Shown here in pieces: positions 8,277 to 17,252 of a stretch of DNA of 64,000 nucleotides. Source of the DNA: Hymenobacter crusticola. GTDB taxonomy: Bacteria; Bacteroidota; Bacteroidia; Cytophagales; Hymenobacteraceae. Numbering within the stretch: the stretch's first letter is position 1; every line of letters starts with the position of its first letter. The position numbers and the translations under genes are program-made. The stretch lies in the NCBI RefSeq assembly GCF_002154225.1, contig NZ_MTSE01000004.1, positions 372,001 through 436,000 on the forward strand. The letters run 5' to 3'. The notes under the pieces were generated by a model, which did not search any database, was not told where the DNA came from, and saw only the letters and a list, made by a program, of their open reading frames with translations.

Positions 8277-9641
8277 TTAAGCAAGAAACGCTTTTCCACC
8301 GGCCATTACTTCCTGGCTCTTCTCGTCGAAGGTAGCTTTCTGGCCCGTGTGCACCGATGCGTTGGTCATGATGGTGGCGATGGAGTGGCTGTAGCCGGCT
8401 TCCACGGGCGCGTTGGGCGTCTTGCGGCTGCGCACGCATTCCATCCAGTTGCGGATGTGGTTGGAGGTCAGTCTGTCGCCGCCGGTATTAGCGGAAGCAA
8501 TGACGGGCTCCACTTCCGATAGGCTCATTTCCGACAGTAGGTTAGCCTTCATTTTCATAGCATCAGCGGCTTTCTGAATCAGGCCGCCGGTGGGCGATAC
8601 CTTGTTGGTGTTCAGGTTCAGCTCGCCGCCGTTGGAGTAGTAGATTTCGGCGGGGTGCTCGTCGCCGTTGTGCATGCGCGAGCCGAAGGTTACCTGGAAG
8701 CCGTTGGAGAGGTCGTTGGCTGGGCCATAATCGAAGACCGCCGTAATGGTGTCCCAGTTGCGGCGACCGTCTTTCCACATGTAAATGCCGCCATTAGCCA
8801 CCACACTACGAGGGTGTTGCAAGCCGCTGAACCAGTGCACAGTATCAATCTGGTGCGACATCCACTGGCCGGGTAGGCCCGACGAATACGGCCAGAACAA
8901 GCGGAACTCTAGGTACTTGCGGGCGTCGAAGGCTTCCTTGGGGCGGTTCATGAGGTAGCGCTTCCAGTCAGTATCCTCTTCCTTCAGCAGCGGCACCACG
9001 TCGGGGCGGCGCCACCGGCCGGGCTGGTTCACGTTCCAAGTCAGTTCTACCATTGTGATGGGACCAAACTTGCCCGATTTGATGAAGGCTTCGGCGGCGT
9101 GGTAGTTGGAGCCGCTGCGGCGCTGGGAGCCGATCTGCACGATCTGCTTGGAGGCTTTCACGGCCTTCAGGGCGGCGCGGTTGTCTTCCATGGTTTCGGC
9201 GAAAGGCTTCTCCACGTAAGCATCGCAGCCGGCTTTCACCGCTTCAATGGTGTGCAGAGCGTGCTGGAAGTCGGCGGTGCTGATAAACACAGCATCCACG
9301 GCCTTCTTGTCGTACATCTCCTCGTTGTTGCGGTAGGCCACCACGTCGTGGCCCATCTTCTCTTTCCAAGTGGCGGCGCCTTGCTCCCGACGCATTTTCC
9401 AGATGTCCGATACGCCCACTATGTCGAAGTTCAACTCTTTATAGTGGTTCATGAAGCACGGAATGTGCGTGGCGCGGTGGCGGTCGGAGAAACCAACTAC
9501 ACCCACCCGCACCCGGTCATTGGCGCCGATGATGCGCTTGTAGCTGCTGGCCGACCAGGCTACTTGCGAGAACATAACGCCGGCGCTAGCGAGAGCCGCT
9601 TGCTTTATAAAATCGCGACGGGGATTCGATTCGTTTGACAT
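8277..9641 (-). CDS. Gfo/Idh/MocA family oxidoreductase, Tat-exported
   Basis: 454 residues. The N-terminus carries a twin-arginine leader (PRRDFIKQAALASAG). The Rossmann domain begins at VRVGVVGFSDRH; the EKP motif (AYVEKPFAET) supplies the conserved Lys; the SHQID segment supplies the conserved His. The length and the RRSGSNYHAAEAFI region place it in the large exported Bacteroidota subgroup. Family members oxidise sugars with a tightly bound NAD(P). Between the DUF1080 gene (79 bases upstream) and DUF6807 (16 bases downstream), its likely role is C3 oxidation or the reverse reduction of keto-sugars. Unlike the paralogue at 17252 it has no flavinylation motif. Confidence 0.9.
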   Translation of the reverse strand: MSNESNPRRDFIKQAALASAGVMFSQVAWSASSYKRIIGANDRVRVGVVGFSDRHRATHIPCFMNHYKELNFDIVGVSDIWKMRREQGAATWKEKMGHDVVAYRNNEEMYDKKAVDAVFISTADFQHALHTIEAVKAGCDAYVEKPFAETMEDNRAALKAVKASKQIVQIGSQRRSGSNYHAAEAFIKSGKFGPITMVELTWNVNQPGRWRRPDVVPLLKEEDTDWKRYLMNRPKEAFDARKYLEFRLFWPYSSGLPGQWMSHQIDTVHWFSGLQHPRSVVANGGIYMWKDGRRNWDTITAVFDYGPANDLSNGFQVTFGSRMHNGDEHPAEIYYSNGGELNLNTNKVSPTGGLIQKAADAMKMKANLLSEMSLSEVEPVIASANTGGDRLTSNHIRNWMECVRSRKTPNAPVEAGYSHSIATIMTNASVHTGQKATFDEKSQEVMAGGKAFLA

Positions 9642-9720
9642 GGGAATAATTTTTTAGAGTTAAGAGAGGATACCAGACGTGAGGCCTACAGCTTTAGAAG
9701 CATAGAACCCACGGTCCGGG

Positions 9721-11100
9721 TTACTTTAGTTCTTTGATCTTGATGCTGCGGAATGATACTTCGTTGCCGTGGTCTTGGAGCAGAAGGTGCCCGCTCGGTG
9801 CCTCGCCGAAGTTAGGCCATACCTTGTACTTGCTGATGGCTACTAAGTCCTTGAATTCCTTCGAGCCGCGCTTGTATTCCAGCACTTTCGAGCCGTTCAG
9901 GTAGTGTTCCACGCGGTTGTCGGGGTACACCACCACGCGGCCGACATTCCACTCGCCAATCTTGTGGATGAAGCGCGGGTTTTTGTCGGCTTTGATCAGG
10001 TCGTAGAGGGAAGAGAGGGTGCGGTTGCCGTCGCGACCTAGCTTGGCGTCGGGGTGCAACTCATCGTCGAGCACTTGGTACTCCAAGCCGATAGCCGAGG
10101 CGTCTGACTTTTCCTTCAGCGTCACGAAGTACTTCATGCCGCTGTTGGCGCCGGGCGTGAGCTTAAACTCAAACGACAGGTCAAATGCCTTGAACTCATC
10201 ATTCGTCACGATGTCGCCACCGTTGGCCGACTCTTTCCCTTCCGAGGAGAGGACGGTCATGGTGCCGTCGTTTACGCGCCAGCCCGAGCCGGGGAATTTC
10301 GGCCCCTTAGCGCTGCGCCAGCCCTGCGACGTTTTGCCATCAAACAGCAACTTCCAGCCGTGCGACTTCTCGTAGGGCGTCAGGTAGTTCGGTACGAAGT
10401 TGACGACGTAAACATCGGTAGGGAAAGGGCTAGGTTTCAGGCCGGTCGTCTTGATCTTGATGTTCTTGAAGAAGACGTGCTTGCCTGCTTGCGCCTCCGT
10501 GGTGACGGCGTGCACTTGCAAGCCAATGAAGCCGGTCGGGTCAATGGGGTCAACCACGTAGGCCACGGGCGTGCCGTTGAGCCACGTCTTGGTTTCGTTG
10601 CCGATGCACTCGATCTTGAGGTGGTTGTACTGACCTAGCTTGAAGAGGTTTTTGGCCTTCGGGTTCAGGTCTAATGGGTACAGCCACTGCCGGCGCGCCT
10701 CGTCGTATATGCCACCCGACCAGGCCCGTTCCGAGGGGTCAAACTCCACTTGGCGGCCGTACACTTTATTCTCGAAGCCGGGCGTGTTGAAGTGGCTGCG
10801 TGTCTGCACGCCGGAGTTGCTCACGTTGCTTTCCAGCATGAAATCTAGCTCCAGCTGAAAGTCGCCGTATTCTTTCTCCGTGACCAGAAAAGTGTTGCCC
10901 GAGTTCATCACCGTGGTGCCCACGATGGCGCCGTTCTCCACTTTGTAGTCGGCGGTGCCCGCCACGCGTTTCCAACCGTTCAGAGTTTTGCCATCAAAAA
11001 GATTTTGCCAGCCGTCGCCGGTTTGGGCCAAAGTCGGCCTAGGCTGCCCGAAGGCTAGGGTCGCTAGAAGGCTGGCGGCTAGGTAGGTACGTTGTTTCAA
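9721..11100 (-). CDS. tandem DUF1080 (3-keto-disaccharide hydrolase-type) protein
   Basis: 459 residues with a signal peptide ending near TLAQ (residue 26). Two DUF1080 domains lie in tandem: the first starts at LFDGKTLNGW (about 34-43) and the second at LLFDGKTSQGW (about 252-262). Each is a concanavalin-like beta-sandwich. Pfam names the domain 3-keto-disaccharide hydrolase after characterised members that cleave 3-keto-glycosides, which fits the adjacent GIM oxidoreductase. The start is TTG at 11100: no in-frame ATG precedes the signal peptide. A strong hairpin separates it from susD upstream, so it may be expressed less than susCD. Confidence 0.88.
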   Translation of the reverse strand: MKQRTYLAASLLATLAFGQPRPTLAQTGDGWQNLFDGKTLNGWKRVAGTADYKVENGAIVGTTVMNSGNTFLVTEKEYGDFQLELDFMLESNVSNSGVQTRSHFNTPGFENKVYGRQVEFDPSERAWSGGIYDEARRQWLYPLDLNPKAKNLFKLGQYNHLKIECIGNETKTWLNGTPVAYVVDPIDPTGFIGLQVHAVTTEAQAGKHVFFKNIKIKTTGLKPSPFPTDVYVVNFVPNYLTPYEKSHGWKLLFDGKTSQGWRSAKGPKFPGSGWRVNDGTMTVLSSEGKESANGGDIVTNDEFKAFDLSFEFKLTPGANSGMKYFVTLKEKSDASAIGLEYQVLDDELHPDAKLGRDGNRTLSSLYDLIKADKNPRFIHKIGEWNVGRVVVYPDNRVEHYLNGSKVLEYKRGSKEFKDLVAISKYKVWPNFGEAPSGHLLLQDHGNEVSFRSIKIKELK

Positions 11101-11135
11101 GGTAGTTTGGGAAGTTTGGGTTGTTGTAAAAACTA

Positions 11136-11173
11136 CAGACCGTCATGCTGAGTGGGCTCACCATGACGGTCTG
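11136..11173 (-). terminator. hairpin between susD and the DUF1080 gene
   Basis: A perfect 12-bp inverted repeat (11136-11147 with 11162-11173). Read on the minus strand it is followed three bases later by T5, so it has the form of an intrinsic terminator inside the operon. It could attenuate expression of the downstream catabolic genes or protect the susCD transcript end. Confidence 0.65.
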
Positions 11174-11180
11174 AAAATAC

Positions 11181-12845
11181 TTAGTAACCAGGATTCTGCG
11201 GGAAGGCGGTTATGCCACCCGCGGTTCGGTCAATCTGGTCTTGTGGAATGGGACGCAACTCATGCTTACCTGCCTTGATATTAGGGGCTGCGTCGGGGTT
11301 GTACTTTTGCACCCGAGAAATCAGCGCGCCCCAGCGCTTCAGGTCGAACCAGCGGAACATCTCACCCTGTAACTCTCGCTCGCGCTCTTCCATGATGAAG
11401 TCCATGGTGAGCTGGCCAGCCGTGATTTGCATCGCGGCTTCTTTGCCGGGGAAGGCAGCCCGGCGCCGTACCGCGTTGATGAAGGGAAGCGCATCAGCCG
11501 TTTTTCCTTGCTTGAGCAAGGCCTCGGCGGCAATCAGGTACGTCTCGGCGAGGCGGAACATGAGGAAGTCGCGGCTGCCGGGCTGGTATTGCAAGTCGGG
11601 GCGGAGGGGGTCCAAGAACTTGGTCAGCGTCGGAAACAGGTTGGGCCGGTACAAGCTAGGTGTCATCACTTGGTAGGGCTTCTTGGCGCGTTGGGCCAAC
11701 GGCATTTCGTAGCCGGGCAAGTAGATGGCCGTATCACCGAGCTTAAGCGTCACCGAAGGCTTCGACGTGTCGAAGAGGTTGGTGAACGTACCGGGATTGT
11801 TGCAGTAATACACCGTGCGGTAGCTCTTGGCGTAGCGCGAATCGTTGACCCGGTAGCGGCGGGCAAACACCGTATCCAGCATGTACACTGTGGGCCGGAA
11901 GCGGCGGAAGGGGCGCCCGATGGATACGTCGCGCTTCATACCCGCCTGTGCGTCGTACTCCATCACGAAGTACAAGTGCGTCTCATTACCAACGCCGTTC
12001 GTTGTAGGGTCAGCCGTGTATTGCGTGGCAAAAATTACTTCGTCGTTGATTTCACCTGAGCCTTGCTGAAACACGCTAGCGTAGTCAGGTAGTAGCTTGT
12101 AGGTGTAGTTCTTGATGACATTTTGCGCGTAGGTGGCCGCCTTCGCGTAGTCATCAGGAGCAGCCGCTTCTGAGGTGGCTTTCGTGAGGTACACCCTAGC
12201 TAGCAGGTGCTCGCAGGCGCCTTTTGTAACCCGGCCGTAGTCGGGCGTTGTAGGTGTCAGATCCACTAGTGCAGATTCCAGGTCCGACACAATAGCAGCG
12301 TACACGTCTTTCACGGGCGTGCGGGTGGCTTCTTTGGTGGCCGCCTTAATCTGGTTCAGCACCAAGGGCACAGCACCATACAACTGCACCAGCACGAAGT
12401 AGTGGTGGGCGCGCAAAAACTTCACCTCTGCTACCCGACGCTTCTTCACGGCCTCATCCAGGCCCGTCACGTTGGGAGCCTGATCAACCACGGCATTGGC
12501 TGTATTGATACCCACATAAAGAGCATTCCAGATATCAACGATGGGCTGCGTGCGGCTATCCAACTGCGTGGTGTACTGGTTCATATACTTATAGGAGCCA
12601 TCAGATCCAAATGTATAAGTATCCGTACCAAACACCGTCACGTCCATGCCGTTTTCGCGGCCATAAAAGTCGCGTAGGGAAGAGTATACTGCCTTTGTGC
12701 CCGCTTCGAAGCCCGCGGCCGTGGTGATGTAGTCGGAGCCTACCTGCGAAACTACTTTTTCGTCCAGCAGATCTTTGCAGGAAGAAGTAGCCACCATGAG
12801 TAGAGCCGCGGCCAGAGCTAGTTTAGAGTATTTTAAGGTCTTCAT
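11181..12845 (-). CDS. SusD/RagB family nutrient-binding outer-membrane lipoprotein
   Basis: 554 residues. The lipobox is VATSSC (Cys about residue 23) followed by KDLLDE, typical of SusD lipoproteins. TPR-like helices (VKKRRVAEVKFLRAHHYFVLVQLYG, split around residue 140-160) and the C-terminal signature with MEERERELQGE and RWFDLKRWG are diagnostic. It forms the lid over the SusC channel and binds the oligosaccharide. It starts 35 bases downstream of susC on the minus strand. Binding specificity cannot be read from sequence, but the downstream oxidoreductase, DUF1080 and DUF6807 genes point to a glycoside handled through keto-sugar chemistry. Confidence 0.95.
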   Translation of the reverse strand: MKTLKYSKLALAAALLMVATSSCKDLLDEKVVSQVGSDYITTAAGFEAGTKAVYSSLRDFYGRENGMDVTVFGTDTYTFGSDGSYKYMNQYTTQLDSRTQPIVDIWNALYVGINTANAVVDQAPNVTGLDEAVKKRRVAEVKFLRAHHYFVLVQLYGAVPLVLNQIKAATKEATRTPVKDVYAAIVSDLESALVDLTPTTPDYGRVTKGACEHLLARVYLTKATSEAAAPDDYAKAATYAQNVIKNYTYKLLPDYASVFQQGSGEINDEVIFATQYTADPTTNGVGNETHLYFVMEYDAQAGMKRDVSIGRPFRRFRPTVYMLDTVFARRYRVNDSRYAKSYRTVYYCNNPGTFTNLFDTSKPSVTLKLGDTAIYLPGYEMPLAQRAKKPYQVMTPSLYRPNLFPTLTKFLDPLRPDLQYQPGSRDFLMFRLAETYLIAAEALLKQGKTADALPFINAVRRRAAFPGKEAAMQITAGQLTMDFIMEERERELQGEMFRWFDLKRWGALISRVQKYNPDAAPNIKAGKHELRPIPQDQIDRTAGGITAFPQNPGY

Positions 12846-12880
12846 GTCTCAAGGATGTTATAAAGAGCTAGGCACGGGCC

Positions 12881-15800
12881 TTAAAACTTTGCGTTGACAC
12901 CGAACGTGACCAAGCGGGCCGACGGAATCTGGTCACCATTCACCACATCCGACGTTTCGGGGTCGATGCCTTTGTACTTCGAGCGGAACGTGGCGAAGAT
13001 GAACGGCTGCTGGATGCTAGTGTACAGGCGCAGCGAGGAAAGTTTCAGCGTTTGAGCCCAAGCAGGAGTGAAGTTGTACCCGAAGTTGATGTTGCGCACC
13101 TTCACGAAAGAGCCGTCGAAGTACTGGAGCGTTGCGCCATATACCGGATCTTCCTGATCCTTATTCGGCCGGGGAAACTCGTTGGTCGGATTGTTGGGCG
13201 TCCAGTAATTGACGTCTAGGTTGTTGTAGCGCCCAGCTAGGTGGTTGGTGGCAATGTGGAAGTCACTGCGGATCATGTTGCCGATGCGGGCGTAGATGAA
13301 GAACGACAAGTCGAACCCTTTGTAGGCGAAGCGGTTAGTGATGCCGCCGGCCCACTTGGGTATGGTAGAACCTAGGATAATCCGGTCGTTGACGGCGTCA
13401 ATCTTTCCGTCGCCGTTCTGATCTTTGATCTTGATCTGCCCTACTCTTTGGCCGTAAGCCTTGGCGGCATCTTCTTCGCCTAGCTGCCAGATTCCGATTT
13501 TCTCGTAGTTGTAATACACTTGCAGCGGCTGCCCAATGAAGCGCTGGTTGCCCACGTCATCCGATTTGCCGTTGAACAGCTCGATGATGGCTTCCCGGTT
13601 GCGGGTGTACTGCAAGTCGGTTGACCAGGTGAAGCCGTTGGCCGAATTCACGTTGACGGTGGTAAGGGTTACCTCCACGCCGCGGTTGCGGGTATGGCCT
13701 ACGTTTTGGAGCACCCGATCAAAACCGTTGGAGATAGGCAGCTGGTTGTAGAGCAGCAGGTTACGTGTATCGGCTTGGTAGGCTTCCACGGAACCAGAAA
13801 CGCGGCCCTTCCACAAGCTGAAGTCCATGCCGACGTTGCCGGTGCTGGTGGTTTCCCACTTCAGGTCGTTGTTGCCGAGCGTGCCCACCCGGTAGCCATA
13901 CGCGGGAGACGTGCCGAATGCGTAGCTCGTACGGGCTAGCAAGCTTTGGGTCTGGTAAGGCGCAATACCCGTGTTGCCGATGGAGCCGTAGCTGGCCCGC
14001 ACTTTGAGCTGGTCGAGCCAAGTGAGGCCTTTGAAGAAGGTCTCATCGCCCGCGTTCCAGCCCACAGCCACGGAAGGGAAGAAGCCATACTTGTTGTTGG
14101 AGCCGAAGCGGGAAGAACCGTCGTAACGCCCCGTTACGGTCAGCAGGTATTTCTCTTTGAAGTCGTAGTTGATCCGGCCCATGAACGACTGCAACGTCCA
14201 GGTTTGCAAGTCGGTACCGGGCGCGTTGAAGGAACCCGCTTGCCCTAGGTTGTAGAACGACTGAGACTCCGCCGAGACGGCATTAACATCAATAAAGGAC
14301 GTCTCGTAGTTGTCGCGCTGCACAGAGTGCAGGGCCGTAATACCTAGGTTGTGCACCCCGTTGAACTTCTTATTGTACGTCAGGATGTTCTCTACCGTGT
14401 AGTTGAAGCGCTGCCCATTCTCGACGCGTGCCGTAGGAGCCCCTAGGCGACGAGCGTTTGTAAACGTGCCCGTAAAGCGTCCGAAGCGCTGGTTTGTAAA
14501 GTCAGGTCCAAAGTTGACGCGGTACTTCAAACCATCGGCAATTTTCCACTCGCCGTAGATGCTGTTGAAGATGCGGACCGTTTTCGTTTGGGCGATGTTG
14601 GCGCCCGGTACCACTTCTGCCGCTGGGTTGGAGCGCAGGCCATCAGGCGTAGGCAGAAAGATCAGGCTGCCGTTGTCATCGTACGGCTTGCCGAGTGGGT
14701 TTTCCGACAAAGCCCCGCCAAATGGGTGAAAGCCGCGGGCCGTGTAGTTGGGGTTGGGGAAGCCATCAAAGCTAGGGTTGTTGATCGGGCTATCGGAGCC
14801 ATTGTTGATGCTGTACACCCCAAACGTCGACGTGCCCACCCGGATACGGTCATTGATCTGGTGGTCGAGGTTGACACGGAAGGTGAAGCGGGTGAAGTCG
14901 GTTTGCTTCAGGATACCCTTCTCTTTGAAGTAGTTGCCGGAAACCGAGAACTGCGTTTTCTCGCTGCCGCCCTGCATGCCTACTTGGTGGCTTTGGATAG
15001 AGCCCGTGCGCAGCAGCATGGATTGGTAATCGGTGCTGCGGTTGTTGGCAATGCCATCTAGCTCAATAGCGGTGAAGGTTTTCTGGTCGGAGGTGGTGGG
15101 GTTGCTGTCGTCGTAGATGCCGGCCGTCCGGTAGGACTCGCGCTTGTACGCGGCAAATTCTTGCCCATTCATCACGTCGACTTTACCAAGTGCTTGTGAG
15201 AAGCCGCCATAGCCGTCGTAGCTCACCACGGTCTTGCCGGCCTTACCGCGCTTGGTGGTCACGAGCACTACCCCGTTGGCACCGCGCGAACCATAAATAC
15301 CCGTAGCGGAGGCGTCTTTCAAAACTTCCAGAGACGCAATATCCTGGGGGTTGATGTCGTCGATGCCGCCCGCTACCGGGATGCCGTCTACTACATACAG
15401 CGGGTCGTTCGAGGCGTTGATGGAGCGCCGGCCGCGAATACGCACCGTTACGCCACCACCCGGCTCACTGCCCGACTGAATCACGTCGACGCCAGCGGCG
15501 CGGCCCTGCAACGCTTGGCGGGCGTTGGTGAGCGGCTGCTCCGCAATTTCCTTGGACGTAACCGAGGAAATGGCGCCCGTGGTTTGGCTTTTCTTTTGGG
15601 TACCGTAGCCTACCACGATTACATCACCGAGGGCTTTCACGTCCTCTTTCATGGAGACGTTGATCTGCTTGCGGCTGCCGATGCTAACGGTCTGCGCGGT
15701 CATGCCAATCGAAGAGAAAACCAGCGAGCTAGCGCCGGCGGGCACCTTCACCGTGTATTTGCCATCCCCGTCGGAACTGGTGCCGGAGGTGGTGCCTTTC

Positions 15801-15964
15801 ACTTGTACCGTCACGCCGGGCAGGCCGCTGCCTTTCTCGTCGGTCACACGACCACTAATTTCGGTAGTGGCCTGCTGCGCCCATGCGCGAGGGAGGGCTA
15901 GGGTCAACAACAAGACCAACAAAAGTGTCACTTGCCGCAAGTGACCAGAGTAGAGTACCATCAT
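12881..15964 (-). CDS. SusC/RagA family TonB-linked outer-membrane transporter
   Basis: 1027 residues with a signal peptide (ends near RAWAQ), an N-terminal carboxypeptidase-like CarboxypepD_reg domain (EISGRVTDEKGSGLPGVT, about 35-105), the TonB box region (DVIVVGYGTQ), a plug domain (LYVVDGIPVAG, SLEVLKDASATGIYGSRGA) and a 22-strand barrel ending in VTFGVNAKF, whose terminal Phe is typical. It carries oligosaccharides across the outer membrane with the SusD partner. First gene of the island 1 minus-strand operon, with a consensus promoter about 170 bases upstream overlapped at its -33 box by a LacI-like operator. Confidence 0.95.
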   Translation of the reverse strand: MMVLYSGHLRQVTLLLVLLLTLALPRAWAQQATTEISGRVTDEKGSGLPGVTVQVKGTTSGTSSDGDGKYTVKVPAGASSLVFSSIGMTAQTVSIGSRKQINVSMKEDVKALGDVIVVGYGTQKKSQTTGAISSVTSKEIAEQPLTNARQALQGRAAGVDVIQSGSEPGGGVTVRIRGRRSINASNDPLYVVDGIPVAGGIDDINPQDIASLEVLKDASATGIYGSRGANGVVLVTTKRGKAGKTVVSYDGYGGFSQALGKVDVMNGQEFAAYKRESYRTAGIYDDSNPTTSDQKTFTAIELDGIANNRSTDYQSMLLRTGSIQSHQVGMQGGSEKTQFSVSGNYFKEKGILKQTDFTRFTFRVNLDHQINDRIRVGTSTFGVYSINNGSDSPINNPSFDGFPNPNYTARGFHPFGGALSENPLGKPYDDNGSLIFLPTPDGLRSNPAAEVVPGANIAQTKTVRIFNSIYGEWKIADGLKYRVNFGPDFTNQRFGRFTGTFTNARRLGAPTARVENGQRFNYTVENILTYNKKFNGVHNLGITALHSVQRDNYETSFIDVNAVSAESQSFYNLGQAGSFNAPGTDLQTWTLQSFMGRINYDFKEKYLLTVTGRYDGSSRFGSNNKYGFFPSVAVGWNAGDETFFKGLTWLDQLKVRASYGSIGNTGIAPYQTQSLLARTSYAFGTSPAYGYRVGTLGNNDLKWETTSTGNVGMDFSLWKGRVSGSVEAYQADTRNLLLYNQLPISNGFDRVLQNVGHTRNRGVEVTLTTVNVNSANGFTWSTDLQYTRNREAIIELFNGKSDDVGNQRFIGQPLQVYYNYEKIGIWQLGEEDAAKAYGQRVGQIKIKDQNGDGKIDAVNDRIILGSTIPKWAGGITNRFAYKGFDLSFFIYARIGNMIRSDFHIATNHLAGRYNNLDVNYWTPNNPTNEFPRPNKDQEDPVYGATLQYFDGSFVKVRNINFGYNFTPAWAQTLKLSSLRLYTSIQQPFIFATFRSKYKGIDPETSDVVNGDQIPSARLVTFGVNAKF

Positions 15965-16134
15965 ATGCAGAGAAAAGAATTGGTGGGAAAAAGAGAACTA
16001 TGTCGAAGGCTATGGGAGGCATAGCCCGTTTTTCAAAAGCCACTTAACTCTGGGACGGTGTTTCTCTGCTGAGTTCTGCATCAAGCGTGTGTAATAACAC
16101 CAGGCTTGTGCGGCGAGAACCGTTCGTTTTGTAT

Positions 16135-16164
16135 CAAAGGTAATTTTTAGTTTGACTTCGCAAA
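16135..16164 (-). promoter_or_regulatory. susC promoter (TTTG...TACCTTTG, minus strand)
   Basis: On the minus strand TACCTTTG (16142-16135) is an exact match to the Bacteroidota -7 consensus TAnnTTTG, with TTTG (16164-16161) 18 bases upstream as the -33 box. It points at susC and predicts a 5' leader of roughly 160 bases. The -33 box is part of the LacI-like operator half. Confidence 0.65.
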
Positions 16165-16183
16165 CGTTTCCGCCAACGTTTGC
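16160..16183. promoter_or_regulatory. LacI/cre-like operator in the susC-apbE divergent region
   Basis: Perfect 9-bp arms GCAAACGTT (16160-16168) and AACGTTTGC (16175-16183); each arm carries an AAACGTTT or AACGTTT core with the central CG step typical of LacI-family operators. It overlaps the -33 box of the susC promoter and lies 65-88 bases upstream of the apbE ATG, so it can govern both divergent operons. Confidence 0.6.
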
Positions 16184-16247
16184 AAGAAATTATTATAAAT
16201 TTCGCATAATTAGTGTGAGTAGAGCTAAGATTCTACAACTCAATAGT

Positions 16248-17252
16248 ATGATTCACTCGCTGCTGCTATTCCTGGGATTATGGCTTTTTTGGCCTGCGCC
16301 TGCGGCTAAGCGCGCGCATCACCTCCAAGGATATGCGCAAGGCACAACGTACGCTATTACTTACTACGCCCCCGATAGTACTATTACCAGTGAACTGATA
16401 ACACAGAAGCTAGCCGAGATAGACGCTTCCTTATCGTTGTATGCGCCAGCCTCGCGGATCAACCAGTTCAACCATGCGGCAAGAGGAGTAGTGGCAGATA
16501 AACACTTGCAAGTTGTGGTGCGCAAGGCCTTGGAGGTGTACCACGATACCGATGGGCTCTTTGATGCTACTGTTGAGCCTTTGGTACGGGCTTGGGGCTT
16601 TGGGGCGCAGCAAGTGGAAGCACCGCCCGCGCCTGCTACCATCCAGGCGCTGCTGCAGCAAGTAGGCTCCGATAAGATTCACTTACGCGGCGACTCTCTG
16701 CTAAAAGACCAGTCAGGAGTACATCTCGACCTAAATGGTATTGCCCAAGGATATACCGTGGATGAGCTAGCTAAAATTCTGGAAGAAAATCATGTTCGCG
16801 ACTACTTAGTAGAGCTAGGAGGGGAAATCAGAGTGCGTGGCCGCAAATGGCCTAGCGGTGAGCCCATGCGCATTGGCATTGAGCGCCCCGATACCACCGA
16901 TTTACCCGGTGCCGGTATGCGGCAGATTATCCGATTGAACGCCGGCGGGGTAACCACCTCAGGCAACTACCGCAAGTTCAAGCAGTGGGGCGCCGTGAAG
17001 AGCGCGCACCTCATCGACCCTAAAACTGGTTATGCCTTTCAAAATGAAATGGTGAGCGTAACCGTCGTCGCCCGCGACGCTATGACGGCCGATGCTTATG
17101 ATAACGCCTTGATGGGCATGGGCCTAGCTAATGCTCTCGCTTTTCTGCGCCGTCATCATAACTTACAGGCTTATCTTATTTATCAGCGGCCCGACGGCAC
17201 CGTTGCTGATACTTCCACGCTAGGATTTCAAAAGCTAATCTTTCACGAATAA
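16248..17252 (+). CDS. apbE: FAD:protein FMN transferase (ApbE), exported
   Basis: 334 residues from the ATG at 16248; an in-frame TTG at 16152 would add 32 residues that lack signal-peptide character and cross the operator. A signal peptide spans about 1-20. ApbE landmarks: GTTYAITYY (32-40), GLFDATVEPL (103-112), DLNGIAQGYTVD (161-172, Gln where many have Lys), GGE (191-193), TTSGNYRKF (236-244), HLIDPKTG (254-261) and the Mg2+-binding DAMTADAYDNALMG (277-290). ApbE moves FMN from FAD to a Thr/Ser in Dxx(S/T)GAT on a partner protein outside the cytosol. Its stop overlaps the next gene's start (TAATG), and that gene encodes exactly such a motif. Confidence 0.93.
   Translation: MIHSLLLFLGLWLFWPAPAAKRAHHLQGYAQGTTYAITYYAPDSTITSELITQKLAEIDASLSLYAPASRINQFNHAARGVVADKHLQVVVRKALEVYHDTDGLFDATVEPLVRAWGFGAQQVEAPPAPATIQALLQQVGSDKIHLRGDSLLKDQSGVHLDLNGIAQGYTVDELAKILEENHVRDYLVELGGEIRVRGRKWPSGEPMRIGIERPDTTDLPGAGMRQIIRLNAGGVTTSGNYRKFKQWGAVKSAHLIDPKTGYAFQNEMVSVTVVARDAMTADAYDNALMGMGLANALAFLRRHHNLQAYLIYQRPDGTVADTSTLGFQKLIFHE

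Noticed and set aside
16152..16247. Longer apbE reading frame from a TTG at 16152
   Set aside because: It would run through the operator and add 32 residues without leader character in front of a good signal peptide starting at 16248.
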